Origin: Bacillota bacterium
GTDB taxonomy: Bacteria; Bacillota; Clostridia; Lachnospirales; Lachnospiraceae
Direction of reading: 5' to 3'
Assembly (NCBI GenBank): GCA_023428655.1
Contig: JAEYXC010000142.1
Span: forward strand, 1 to 13,092
Length of the DNA: 13,092 nt
The notes beneath the pieces are model-generated. The model was not told the DNA's origin, did not search any database, and saw only the letters and a list, made by a program, of their open reading frames with translations. A program made the translations under genes and the position numbers. Shown here one piece after another: positions 1 to 6,942 of this stretch. Positions within the stretch are counted from its first letter, which is position 1. Every line of letters starts with the position of its first letter.

Positions 1-224
1 TAAAATATGGATTTATTGATGTAGCTTATAAGCTCTACCAAAGAACCAGAACCTTTTGTGCAAGGGACTATATCGCACTGTTAGGAACTTATTCGGACCA
101 TATTGCAATTGAGGAATCAAAGAGATCGAAGTTTTTCTCTGAGATAGAAGCAGCGATTCATGAACACGGTAATTCAATCACTCTCTATGACACAATTGAT
201 CTACAGCTATCCAGAAAACCCTAA
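1..224 (+). CDS. SAM-dependent methyltransferase, C-terminal part (partial)
   Basis: An open frame enters from the left edge (first full codon at base 3) and stops at TAA 222-224, giving 73 residues. It reads KYGFIDVAYKLYQRTRTF at the start and ends in TLYDTIDLQLSRKP. The segments YIALLGTYSDHIAIEE and the final strand YDTIDLQLSRK resemble the end of class I (Rossmann-fold) SAM-dependent methyltransferases of the UbiE/small-molecule type common in Clostridia, where the tail forms the last beta hairpin. The SAM-binding motifs would lie upstream of the window, so neither the substrate nor the catalytic part can be judged. The lipoprotein gene that follows begins 95 bases later on the same strand. 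Confidence 0.7.
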   Translation, partial: KYGFIDVAYKLYQRTRTFCARDYIALLGTYSDHIAIEESKRSKFFSEIEAAIHEHGNSITLYDTIDLQLSRKP

Positions 225-319
225 TGGTTGACAAGCGAAATGAGCTCAAAGCTTGGAGCTTACATAAAGCTATGCTTTCTATTAAATTAAACTCAATGAA
301 ACAGGAGGGGGTACTTTAT

Positions 320-715
320 ATGAAGAAATTATTTACCGGTGTTATTATGTTATGTATATTGATATTGTTAATCGGCTGTGACACCAAGGATGATAGTACC
401 ATAAAAAATGGAACCTATGTAATGGACCAAGAAGGTGTTGAAAAAGTATTACTTCCACGGATAATGATCTCAGAGAAAGATATTGTATTCATTCATGATT
501 TATTAAGCAGTTATCTACCATATGGAACCTATTCGATTAATGAGGATATCTTAACAATGACGACGGATGACGATCAGTATACCTACATCTTCCAGATAGA
601 TGGCGATAGTCTCATATTCCAGAAAAATGAGTCCTCTGCCATAAAAAGGGTCAATGATGCATTTGGGACACTCGTGGCGGATCAATCGAAATTCGTATTA
701 ACAGAAGAACAATAG
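320..715 (+). CDS. Small secreted lipoprotein, function unknown
   Basis: The protein has 131 residues. The start at 320 is chosen because AGGAGGGGG (303-311) lies just upstream and the protein then opens with a lipoprotein signal: MKK, a hydrophobic stretch (about residues 5-18) and the lipobox L17-I-G-C20. It should be lipidated on Cys20 and sit on the outer face of the membrane. An ATG at 224 in the same frame would bury the signal peptide and has no ribosome binding site. The mature part (NGTYVMD, LLSSYLPYGTYSINEDILTMTTDDDQY, YIFQIDGDSLIFQKNESS) looks like a small all-beta domain. From memory it resembles the C-terminal extracellular domain of some BlaR1/M56-type Firmicute proteins; this is recollection, not a search. 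The VOC gene follows after 36 bases, so the two are probably co-transcribed. Function is not known. Confidence 0.8.
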   Translation: MKKLFTGVIMLCILILLIGCDTKDDSTIKNGTYVMDQEGVEKVLLPRIMISEKDIVFIHDLLSSYLPYGTYSINEDILTMTTDDDQYTYIFQIDGDSLIFQKNESSAIKRVNDAFGTLVADQSKFVLTEEQ

Positions 716-751
716 ATTGATCATTGATAAATATAGGATAAGGAGCATATT

Positions 752-1150
752 ATGAAGCCAATTATTAAATTACAGAGCGTCGTACTCGACTGCCAACAAC
801 CGAGGGAGCTTGCTAATTTCTATGTATCATTATTAGGAGGAGAAATTGTCTACGAAATTGAATATTTTGTATCCGTCGCCATTCCGGGTGAGACAGTCAG
901 CATTTCCTGCCAATATGATGAAAATTATACCCCTCCGGCATGGCCGGGCTCCGGTACAGAACAAATGAAAATGGAGCATCTTGATTTCACGGTACAGGAT
1001 ATTGATGCGGCAGTAGAATTCGCCTTATCCATAGGGGCAACTATGCCAAAGCATCAATATTGGCAGCCTGAATGGGGCCCCAAGTGGGTTACTCTTCTTG
1101 ATCCGGTAGGCCACCCCTTTTGCTTCTGCTCTTATCATAGCTCGTCGTAG
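752..1150 (+). CDS. VOC-family (glyoxalase/bleomycin-resistance-like) protein
   Basis: The protein has 132 residues, the usual length for a single two-module VOC protein. AAGGAG lies upstream at about 739-744. The first beta-alpha-beta module is residues 5-55, with VVLDCQQPRELANFYVSLLGGE as its strand and helix. The second is 74-127, starting MEHLDFTVQDIDAAVEFALSIGA and ending VTLLDPVGHPFCFCS. His77 (in EHLDF) is at the usual first metal-ligand position of the second module. The GHPFC ending and PPAWPG loop match the Glyoxalase_6-like subgroup, many of which have no known substrate. A dioxygenase, lyase or drug-binding role are all possible. The last 16 bases overlap the end of the convergent MerR gene. 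No terminator is visible, so the two transcripts must run into each other. Confidence 0.85.
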   Translation: MKPIIKLQSVVLDCQQPRELANFYVSLLGGEIVYEIEYFVSVAIPGETVSISCQYDENYTPPAWPGSGTEQMKMEHLDFTVQDIDAAVEFALSIGATMPKHQYWQPEWGPKWVTLLDPVGHPFCFCSYHSSS

Positions 1151-1857
1151 CTATTATGCTCCACTTGCAGGCAAAGCTTATATAACGCAGAAATACTCCT
1201 TATTTGTGCCCTGTTCAACCTAGATAAATGATTTTCAATGCTTAAGACGATGGACGCGATATGATCGGTATGATCAAAATCAAACTGCTCCATCGTCTTA
1301 CGTATTTGCTCGACGGCATACTTCTCCCCCTTTGCTCGCATGGCCAGCTTCAGAGCTTGAATCATCAATATTTCATCCATATTCTTCTGTGTGAAGGTTC
1401 GATAATTATTATCCGCACATCGGTTTGCGGATATTAACCCTATGTTATCCCAATATCGTATCGTGGAAGGGATAATTCCCGTGGCCTTACTAACCGCATC
1501 AATGGTATATTCCTTTTCTGTTTTTGTCCTCGCCTTTTTCTGTAGGAAGCGTTTTCGAATATTTTCGCATACAATTCTATCCATTTGTAGCTTAACCTGT
1601 GCATGGTTCGCCATCCAGAGCGCTTCATCGATTCTATTCCCCATTACCGGCTCCAGCATTCGTCCTATCTCTGTCATAGTGAAGCCATGCATCATCTCGC
1701 GAATACATACAAAATAAGCAACATGCTCCTGGGTATAGATTCGGTATCCGCTGGAAGAGCGCATAACGGCAGGAATCATACCAAATTCTTCATAATGTCG
1801 CAGCATGGTGGTACTTACCCTCAAGCTTCTTGCGATATCGATGGGACGTAGCCTCAT
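1135..1857 (-). CDS. Transcriptional regulator with two tandem MerR-type HTH domains
   Basis: The protein has 240 residues. The start at 1857 is chosen because TGGAGGG sits 6 bases upstream on the minus strand and the MerR domain begins at once; an in-frame ATG at 1887 has no such site and falls on the promoter -10. The first winged-helix MerR domain is residues 2-70 (RPIDIARSLRVSTTMLRHYEEFGMI, then SSSGYRIYTQEHV). A basic, probably helical linker follows (about 85-115). A second MerR domain is residues 117-185 (YTIDAVSKATGIIPSTIRYWDNIGLI, then NNYRTFTQKNM), with a helical tail to 240. Typical MerR proteins have one domain and dimerise through a coiled coil; two in one chain may let a monomer read a dyad, or a dimer read two sites. 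No recognisable effector domain is present. It is divergent from the UvrA-like gene (180 bases between starts) and probably controls it and itself. Confidence 0.85.
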   Translation of the reverse strand: MRLRPIDIARSLRVSTTMLRHYEEFGMIPAVMRSSSGYRIYTQEHVAYFVCIREMMHGFTMTEIGRMLEPVMGNRIDEALWMANHAQVKLQMDRIVCENIRKRFLQKKARTKTEKEYTIDAVSKATGIIPSTIRYWDNIGLISANRCADNNYRTFTQKNMDEILMIQALKLAMRAKGEKYAVEQIRKTMEQFDFDHTDHIASIVLSIENHLSRLNRAQIRSISALYKLCLQVEHNSYDEL

Positions 1858-1885
1858 ATTCTTCCCTCCACTTCTTATAATTAAC

Positions 1886-1914
1886 ATTATAATATAGCTC
1901 TAAGGTTTTTACAA
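1886..1914 (-). promoter_or_regulatory. Promoter of the tandem-MerR gene
   Basis: On the minus strand TTGTAA (complement of 1909-1914) and TATAAT (complement of 1886-1891) are separated by exactly 17 bases, a good sigma-A promoter. Transcription should begin near 1879, about 20 bases before the ATG at 1857, which agrees with that start choice. The spacer carries one copy of the GCTCTAAGGT motif. Confidence 0.65.
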
Positions 1915-2000
1915 TAAAATCCCCCATTAATAGAAATAAGCTTCGCTATTGCGTTAATGTTATATAATATAATTGAAAAGTATGATAATGCTCTAAAGGT
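1897..2000. repeat. Pair of direct repeats flanking the divergent promoters
   Basis: GCTCTAAGGT (1897-1906) and GCTCTAAAGGT (1990-2000) differ by one inserted A, and both are preceded by an AT-rich TAAT-containing stretch. One copy lies in the spacer of the regulator's promoter, the other in the untranslated leader of the UvrA-like gene. They are candidate operators of the tandem-MerR protein. The motif is short, so chance remains possible. Confidence 0.35.
1963..1973 (+). promoter_or_regulatory. Probable -10 region for the UvrA-like gene
   Basis: Two overlapping perfect TATAAT hexamers (1963-1968 and 1968-1973) lie 65-75 bases before the start at 2038. No good -35 hexamer is found at 16-18 bases upstream; the best nearby (TTCGCT, 1942-1947) is poor. 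A -10 without a -35 is what one expects of a promoter needing an activator such as a MerR protein, but that is inference. A short dyad, CGC-TATT-GCG (1944-1953), lies just upstream. Confidence 0.45.
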
Positions 2001-2037
2001 ATGGAAGAAAGCACTGCTAATAATAGGGAGGTATATA

Positions 2038-4485
2038 ATGTCAAAGATAGAAATCATAAGGGCAAATGAGGGCAATCTTAAGGATATTTCACTTGAAATA
2101 CCGAAAAATAAGCTTGTTGTCTTTACGGGGCGATCCGGTTCCGGTAAATCAACACTGCTCATGGATGTCCTCTTCAACGAATGTCAAAGGCAATACTTAG
2201 AGGCAATCACCTTGCAAGGCATTCATAAACCAAAGGTGGAACGAATCCGAGGAGCATCGCCTGCTATTGCGATCACTCAAAATAATGCCAACAGCAATCC
2301 TCGGTCCACGGTTGGTACTATGACCAATATCTATACGGACCTTCGTATGATCTATGAAAAGCTTGGACTTCGAACCTGTCCTCATTGTAGCAAGATCATC
2401 TCGGCTGCAGATTGTAAGGAGAAGACCGAGAAGATCAATAATGATTTTTATGTCTATATGTATTGCTGCGAATGTGGGAAGCGTATGGATAAGTTCACGA
2501 GGACACATTTTTCCTTTAATACCAGGGAAGGCGCCTGTTCGACCTGTGAGGGCTTAGGCAGAATTCACTCCGTGGATAGAGAACAGCTTGTGAATGAAGA
2601 GCTTACCTTGGAGGATGGCGCTATCCGCTATTGGGAGAAGCAATATGCCAATTATCAGATTTCTATTCTCTATGCTGCCTTCCGTTATTATAATATCCCT
2701 ATTCCTGCCCATACTCCCGTAAAGCAGTTTAGTGAACTCCAGAAAGCAATTCTTTATGAGGGGATTGAAACTGCTCTGGTAAAGAAGAGCTTCCCGGATG
2801 TAAAGCCACCCAAGACTTCATCGTCCGGTAATTTCGAGGGTGTATTACCGATTTTATGGAGGCGTTTTAAGGAAAAGGAGGGTAATTCCAAGCAGTTGGA
2901 GGAATACTTTACGATCGTAGAATGCCCTGATTGTAAGGGAGATAGACTTTCAGAGAAAAGTCGCAACATTATCGTGAACAACACCCGCTTACCGGAGCTG
3001 TCCCATTTCTCCTTGGAAAGGCTGTCCCGATGGATCAATGAATTATCCGCTGATCTATCCCATAAGCATCATGAGCTGGTGAAAGCATATCTTCTTGATA
3101 TCAATACAAAGCTCAATCGAGTGATCCGTGTCGGTCTGGGTTATCTTACACTGGATCGTCAGATTATCACCCTATCCGGTGGCGAAATGCAAAGAATCAG
3201 GCTTGCAGCGCTTCTGGACTCTGACCTGACCGGAATAATCTATATTCTGGACGAGCCCACGGTCGGACTACACCCAAAGGATACGCTAGGGCTGATTACC
3301 ATACTTCAGCGGTTACGCGACTTAGGCAATTCTGTACTTGTAATCGAGCATGACGAAGATGTTATGGCGGCAGCAGATTATATTGTGGATATTGGGCCGG
3401 GGGCCGGTCAATACGGCGGCGAGGTAATCGCTATGGGGACTTTGGAAGAAATCAAACAGCAGGACTCCTCGGTTACCGGTAACTACCTCCGCCACCCTCA
3501 CCCGGGAAAAGATAATTTCAGACCTTCCCTTGGTACTATTGGGATCGAAGCGGCAGACAAATTCAACCTAAAGAATGTCAGTGTAACTATTCCCACAGGA
3601 TGCTTAACCTCTGTAACCGGTCCATCCGGCTCCGGAAAGTCCACCCTCATCTTTGAGGTTCTAGCCGCAAATGAACCGACTGCCAGGAGTAATCGGGTAT
3701 CCGGATTGGAGCAGTTTGATAAGGTAGTTCGAATTGAGCAATCCCCTATTACGAAAATGAAGCGTTCTAATATAGCAACCTATTCCGAGGTTTATTCCGA
3801 AATTCGAACAGTCATTGCCAAAACGGCCGCTGCAAGGCATACCGGACTAACGGCAAAGCATTTTTCCTTTAATACTCCCGGAGGAAGGTGCGAGAATTGT
3901 GAGGGGCTAGGTTATGTAGATAGTAACATGCTCTTCTTCTCCAATATTGAGGTGGTTTGTCCTGTCTGCAACGGTCATCAATTCAATGATCAGGTGCTGT
4001 CTGTAAAATATAAGGATCATTCGATTAAAGATATTTTAAGCCTTTCCGTGGAGGATGCACTCTGTTTCTTTCAGGATCAGCCAAAAATACACCGTATTCT
4101 AAAGCTGCTATGTGAGGTTGGACTAGGATATCTGGAGTTGGGACAGACTCTTACCACCTTATCCGGTGGGGAAGGTCAGAGGCTGAAGCTTGCCAAGGAG
4201 CTCATCGGAAACAGCTCATCTAAAAGAAATCTATACCTGATGGATGAGCCTACCACAGGTCTACATCCCAAGGATATCGAGCACTTTCTGGAGCTGCTCA
4301 ATCAGATGGTGGAAGCCGGCAATACCATCGTGGTCGTAGAACACAATCAGCAGATTATTCGTAACAGTGATTGGATTATTGATCTCGGACCGGAGGGCGG
4401 CGATAAGGGAGGTAAGGTTATTTTCACCGGAACTCCACAGGAAATATTGAAGTCTGATCAAAGTATAACAGCCAAATACCTATAA
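2038..4485 (+). CDS. UvrA-like twin-ABC ATPase (UvrA2/drug-resistance type)
   Basis: The protein has 815 residues; canonical UvrA has about 940-950. The start at 2038 is supported by AGGGAGGT (2025-2032). First ATPase: Walker A GRSGSGKST (31-39), Q-loop ITQNNANSNPRSTVGT (79-94), signature LSGGE (379-383), Walker B IYILDEPTVGLH (401-412). Second: Walker A GPSGSGKST (528-536), signature LSGGEGQR (708-715), Walker B LYLMDEPTTGLH (732-743). Zinc-type cysteine pairs occur at 114/117, 144/147, 167/170, 296/299 and 618/621 with 641/644. The stretch between CPHC at 114 and FSFNTREG at 159 is far shorter than in UvrA, so the UvrB-binding domain is absent. It therefore probably does not feed UvrB/UvrC excision repair; relatives lacking that domain are linked to resistance to DNA-binding drugs. 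It has no membrane segments and should be cytoplasmic, acting on DNA. It is divergent from a tandem-MerR regulator that probably controls it. Confidence 0.88.
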   Translation: MSKIEIIRANEGNLKDISLEIPKNKLVVFTGRSGSGKSTLLMDVLFNECQRQYLEAITLQGIHKPKVERIRGASPAIAITQNNANSNPRSTVGTMTNIYTDLRMIYEKLGLRTCPHCSKIISAADCKEKTEKINNDFYVYMYCCECGKRMDKFTRTHFSFNTREGACSTCEGLGRIHSVDREQLVNEELTLEDGAIRYWEKQYANYQISILYAAFRYYNIPIPAHTPVKQFSELQKAILYEGIETALVKKSFPDVKPPKTSSSGNFEGVLPILWRRFKEKEGNSKQLEEYFTIVECPDCKGDRLSEKSRNIIVNNTRLPELSHFSLERLSRWINELSADLSHKHHELVKAYLLDINTKLNRVIRVGLGYLTLDRQIITLSGGEMQRIRLAALLDSDLTGIIYILDEPTVGLHPKDTLGLITILQRLRDLGNSVLVIEHDEDVMAAADYIVDIGPGAGQYGGEVIAMGTLEEIKQQDSSVTGNYLRHPHPGKDNFRPSLGTIGIEAADKFNLKNVSVTIPTGCLTSVTGPSGSGKSTLIFEVLAANEPTARSNRVSGLEQFDKVVRIEQSPITKMKRSNIATYSEVYSEIRTVIAKTAAARHTGLTAKHFSFNTPGGRCENCEGLGYVDSNMLFFSNIEVVCPVCNGHQFNDQVLSVKYKDHSIKDILSLSVEDALCFFQDQPKIHRILKLLCEVGLGYLELGQTLTTLSGGEGQRLKLAKELIGNSSSKRNLYLMDEPTTGLHPKDIEHFLELLNQMVEAGNTIVVVEHNQQIIRNSDWIIDLGPEGGDKGGKVIFTGTPQEILKSDQSITAKYL

Positions 4486-4490
4486 ATAAT

Positions 4491-4535
4491 CAGCGGTTCT
4501 GATGGTATTATCTTATCAGAACCGCTGTATTTTTT
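4491..4535 (+). terminator. Rho-independent terminator of the UvrA-like gene
   Basis: A perfect 13-bp stem, CAGCGGTTCTGAT (4491-4503) with its complement (4515-4527), closes an 11-base loop and is followed by TATTTTTT (4528-4535). It begins 5 bases after the stop codon. On the minus strand the trailing bases (ATTATTTAT) are moderately T-rich, so it may also stop transcripts from the convergent oxidase gene. Confidence 0.92.
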
Positions 4536-4613
4536 GAGAAACTCTATCATCAGGTGACGAAGACCACCACCGATTGATCTGCTTCCATTGTATAAGACTC
4601 TTTTCTACTACCA

Positions 4614-6227
4614 TTAATTTTTCTCTACCACCAAAGGCCTCATCATATCATTATCCTCATGTTCTAGAATGTGGCAATGCCATACATAATCACCACAGTG
4701 TTCCTTGAAATGCATCACAATCGAGGTCACTTGACCGGGGTCCGTTCTGACCACATCCTTTGGTCCCGTTTCAAAGGGCAGGGGTGGTGTCAATTCATCC
4801 ATATGAAATTTATAATTACCCGCCTCATCAAAATCCTCGGCACTAAAGCTCTTTCTCCCCAGTATATCAAAATGAACCAGATGAAGATGAACGGGGTGAG
4901 GGAAATTAAAATTATTTACCAGATGCCATATCTCTATGGTATCCAATTTCGGTTTTTCCGTTGCCGGTGCATCCCACATGCGATTATCCAATAAGTGTAC
5001 GACTCTTCCGTAGTGATCCGTTGTCTCATTCAACTGCAGGGTTCTCTCTCTGACAGCTAACTTCGGGTCAATTCTATGATATGGCATCAGCTCATGAGGA
5101 ATGTCACTCGTATCCGGACAGCTTAATGCATATCCCACCTTGAATTTCATTATTTGATCCATTCCCGGGCTCGGCGGTCCCTGCACCGTATTCTCAAGAA
5201 TAATCTCCTGCCCCTTATACTCGGAGAAGTCAATGATTATATCTATTCTTTCCGCCGGCTCCAGAGTAAAGGATTTTAATTGTGTCGTATGGTGCATTAG
5301 GCCCAGGTCGGTTCCAATCTGGTGGAATACTCCACCATTACTCAGCTTCAGTTCATAAGCACGAAGATTGGAAGCATTCAGTATGCGGAAACGATATTTA
5401 CGCGGCTCTACCTCCAGATAGGGCCATAGCTTTCCATTTACCACAATCGTATTTCCAAAGAAAAAGGATGGGGTGGAGGGTACCGGATTATCTACGGGTG
5501 GTGTGGCATTATCCGGATAGAACAACGATCCATCCTCTCTGAAGGATTTATCCTGTATCATAATCGGAATCTCAAAGTTGCCACCGGGAAGCCTTAACCT
5601 CTCCTCCAGAAAGTCTCGGATTAAATAGAACCCAGCCAGCCCGGCATATACATTCAATCTTGTGATACCGATGGCATGATCGTGATACCACAAGGTTGCT
5701 CCTGCTTGATGATTCGTATACTCATATACCTCTTTGTAATATTTGTGTCCTACGTATCGATTATCTCTGCTGAACCATGCTTCCGGATGTCCATCGCTAT
5801 CCGCTGCCACATTCGCACCATGAAGATGAACCACTGTCCTTACATCCGGTGTATCCATGGTTCCATGGAGGGTATGATCCACCGGCAGGAGATGCTTCTT
5901 TGGCAGTTTATTCTCCCACTTCACTTTTACCGTTACATCCTTGGGGACCTCCAAGGTAGGTCCCGGATAGGTTCCATTATATCCCCATACTGTTGTAGAA
6001 GGAAAAAATTTATGAAAACGATGCTTTGCCTCCCGCATAACGATATTATAATGCAGCTCACTCCTTTTCATCGAATCATAACGTACAATTGGTTCGGCTA
6101 TCGCCGGAATTGGTAACGAATCTATGAATTTAGGAATGGAGGTTGGGTCGGAGGGATTAATCGGAATATTATTCTCTTCCTGTATCACAAGCTCATGACG
6201 ACGCCTTTTAAATAGCTTTTTCTTCAT
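4614..6227 (-). CDS. Multicopper oxidase, CotA-like laccase/bilirubin oxidase type
   Basis: The protein has 537 residues, close to Bacillus CotA (about 513). It has three cupredoxin domains (about 45-205, 210-375, 400-535). All copper ligands are visible: HLHG (134-137), WYHDH (180-184), HPVHLH (444-449) and HCHILEHEDNDMM (517-529), with the axial Met of the type 1 copper at 528, ten residues after the ligand Cys518, the same spacing as in CotA. The start at 6227 follows GGAGA at good spacing; an in-frame ATG at 6245 lacks one. There is no signal peptide, only a basic N-terminus (MKKKLFKRRRHE), as in CotA, which reaches the spore coat from the mother cell. Expected activity is one-electron oxidation of phenols, bilirubin or metal ions with reduction of O2 to water. 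An oxygen-using enzyme is unexpected in an anaerobe; a spore-coat role or oxygen removal would fit. The gene is monocistronic. Confidence 0.9.
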   Translation of the reverse strand: MKKKLFKRRRHELVIQEENNIPINPSDPTSIPKFIDSLPIPAIAEPIVRYDSMKRSELHYNIVMREAKHRFHKFFPSTTVWGYNGTYPGPTLEVPKDVTVKVKWENKLPKKHLLPVDHTLHGTMDTPDVRTVVHLHGANVAADSDGHPEAWFSRDNRYVGHKYYKEVYEYTNHQAGATLWYHDHAIGITRLNVYAGLAGFYLIRDFLEERLRLPGGNFEIPIMIQDKSFREDGSLFYPDNATPPVDNPVPSTPSFFFGNTIVVNGKLWPYLEVEPRKYRFRILNASNLRAYELKLSNGGVFHQIGTDLGLMHHTTQLKSFTLEPAERIDIIIDFSEYKGQEIILENTVQGPPSPGMDQIMKFKVGYALSCPDTSDIPHELMPYHRIDPKLAVRERTLQLNETTDHYGRVVHLLDNRMWDAPATEKPKLDTIEIWHLVNNFNFPHPVHLHLVHFDILGRKSFSAEDFDEAGNYKFHMDELTPPLPFETGPKDVVRTDPGQVTSIVMHFKEHCGDYVWHCHILEHEDNDMMRPLVVEKN

Positions 6228-6255
6228 ATTATCTCCAAATATCATTATTTTTCTT

Positions 6256-6290
6256 TATAAAATACTATATGATATGGCTGTCAATAAGGT
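6256..6290 (-). promoter_or_regulatory. Candidate promoter(s) of the multicopper oxidase gene
   Basis: Two readings overlap on the minus strand. A perfect TTGACA (complement of 6279-6284) is followed after 17 bases by TTTATA (complement of 6256-6261), a weak -10. Alternatively CATATAGTA (complement of 6263-6271) fits the sporulation sigma-K -10 pattern CATA-NNN-TA, with an AC 17 bases upstream (complement of 6289-6290). Bacillus cotA is sigma-K dependent, which makes the second reading attractive, but both motifs are short and the region is AT-rich. Confidence 0.4.
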
Positions 6291-6424
6291 GAATAAAAAC
6301 CGGATACTCTGATTTGACGGTAAAATTTGTTAGCGAGAATAGTTCAATTATGATAATATAGATGGGAGGACCTATAGCATATCATAATCGTACCATTATG
6401 TAACTTTTTCGGGATCGTTATTTA

Positions 6425-6452
6425 TTTACTCCTCTTTTATCTGACATATAAT
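6425..6452 (+). promoter_or_regulatory. Promoter of the membrane-protein/phosphodiesterase operon
   Basis: TTTACT (6425-6430) and a perfect TATAAT (6447-6452) are separated by 16 bases. Transcription would begin near 6459, leaving a leader of about 23 bases that holds the ribosome binding site GGAGGT (6468-6473). The rest of the 6246-6481 gap shows no clear gene or strong hairpin. Confidence 0.5.
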
Positions 6453-6481
6453 CAATGAAATATACTCTGGAGGTCAACGAA

Positions 6482-6931
6482 ATGAATTGGATTAACAGCT
6501 TTGGACTGGTCATTGTTATCCTTCTGCTTCTGCCCAATGTAATTTTTGCAATGAAGAATAAGGTCACTGAGAACAAGTGCAGGAACAAATTTATGAACTC
6601 AATCGAACAAATAGGAAGATATGGCTGCCTCTTTTTTATGGTCGTTCCGATCGGTCTATTTGAATTCGCCTTTCCTTCGAAATACGAATTTATTTTATGG
6701 TTATTGACCAATAGCCTGCTACTGCTATTATATTGGTTGTTTTGGTACCGTTATTTCAGATACCCTAAAGTAACCCTACCTATTATCTTAGCCATTATCC
6801 CAAGTGCTATTTTTATCATCGATGGCTTACTCCTACGCCATTGGCTATTGATGATTAGTGGTATTCTTTTTAGTATCGGTCATATTTATGTTACATACAA
6901 TAATAATCGTTCCAGCCTTAAAAAAATGTAA
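6482..6931 (+). CDS. Five-helix integral membrane protein, function unknown
   Basis: The protein has 149 residues. The start at 6482 is preferred because GGAGGT (6468-6473) precedes it and the likely promoter -10 (6447-6452) would place the in-frame ATG at 6455 upstream of the transcript. Predicted membrane segments by hydrophobicity: about 7-24, 46-63, 69-88, 97-115 and 119-137. Basic patches lie between helices (NKVTENKCRNK, residues 27-36) and at the C-terminus (NNRSSLKKM). No family motif is recognised. Only 11 bases separate its stop from the phosphodiesterase start, whose ribosome binding site abuts this stop, so the two are co-transcribed and probably translationally linked. A partnership in phospholipid or nucleotide metabolism is possible, but nothing in this protein shows it. 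Confidence 0.75.
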   Translation: MNWINSFGLVIVILLLLPNVIFAMKNKVTENKCRNKFMNSIEQIGRYGCLFFMVVPIGLFEFAFPSKYEFILWLLTNSLLLLLYWLFWYRYFRYPKVTLPIILAIIPSAIFIIDGLLLRHWLLMISGILFSIGHIYVTYNNNRSSLKKM

Positions 6932-6942
6932 AGGTAGGTGAA

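Noticed and set aside
228..233. Perfect TTGACA as a promoter for the lipoprotein gene
   Set aside because: No acceptable -10 hexamer lies 16-18 bases downstream.
266..278. Hairpin AAAGC-TAT-GCTTT after the methyltransferase gene as a terminator
   Set aside because: The stem is only 5 bp with two G-C pairs and no T-tract follows, so it was not called.
224..319. In-frame ATG at 224 overlapping the methyltransferase stop (TAATG), giving a longer lipoprotein precursor
   Set aside because: It has no ribosome binding site of its own and would put 32 residues before a clear lipoprotein signal peptide; the start at 320 has a strong AGGAGG-type site.
1440..1851. Several open frames in both orientations inside the tandem-MerR gene
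   Set aside because: They lack ribosome binding sites and family motifs and are overlapped by a gene with clear domains.
2038..4485. Possibility that this is the housekeeping UvrA of nucleotide excision repair
   Set aside because: It is about 130 residues short, lacks the UvrB-binding region and is not next to uvrB.
4671..6116. Plus-strand open frames inside the multicopper oxidase gene
   Set aside because: Their translations are rich in His, Ile and Pro with no domain logic; they are antisense shadows of a gene with complete copper motifs.
6314..6359. TTGACG or TTGTTA upstream with GATAAT as a promoter for the membrane-protein operon
   Set aside because: The spacings (poor -10 at 17, or 19 bases to GATAAT) are worse than the TTTACT-16-TATAAT promoter at 6425-6452.
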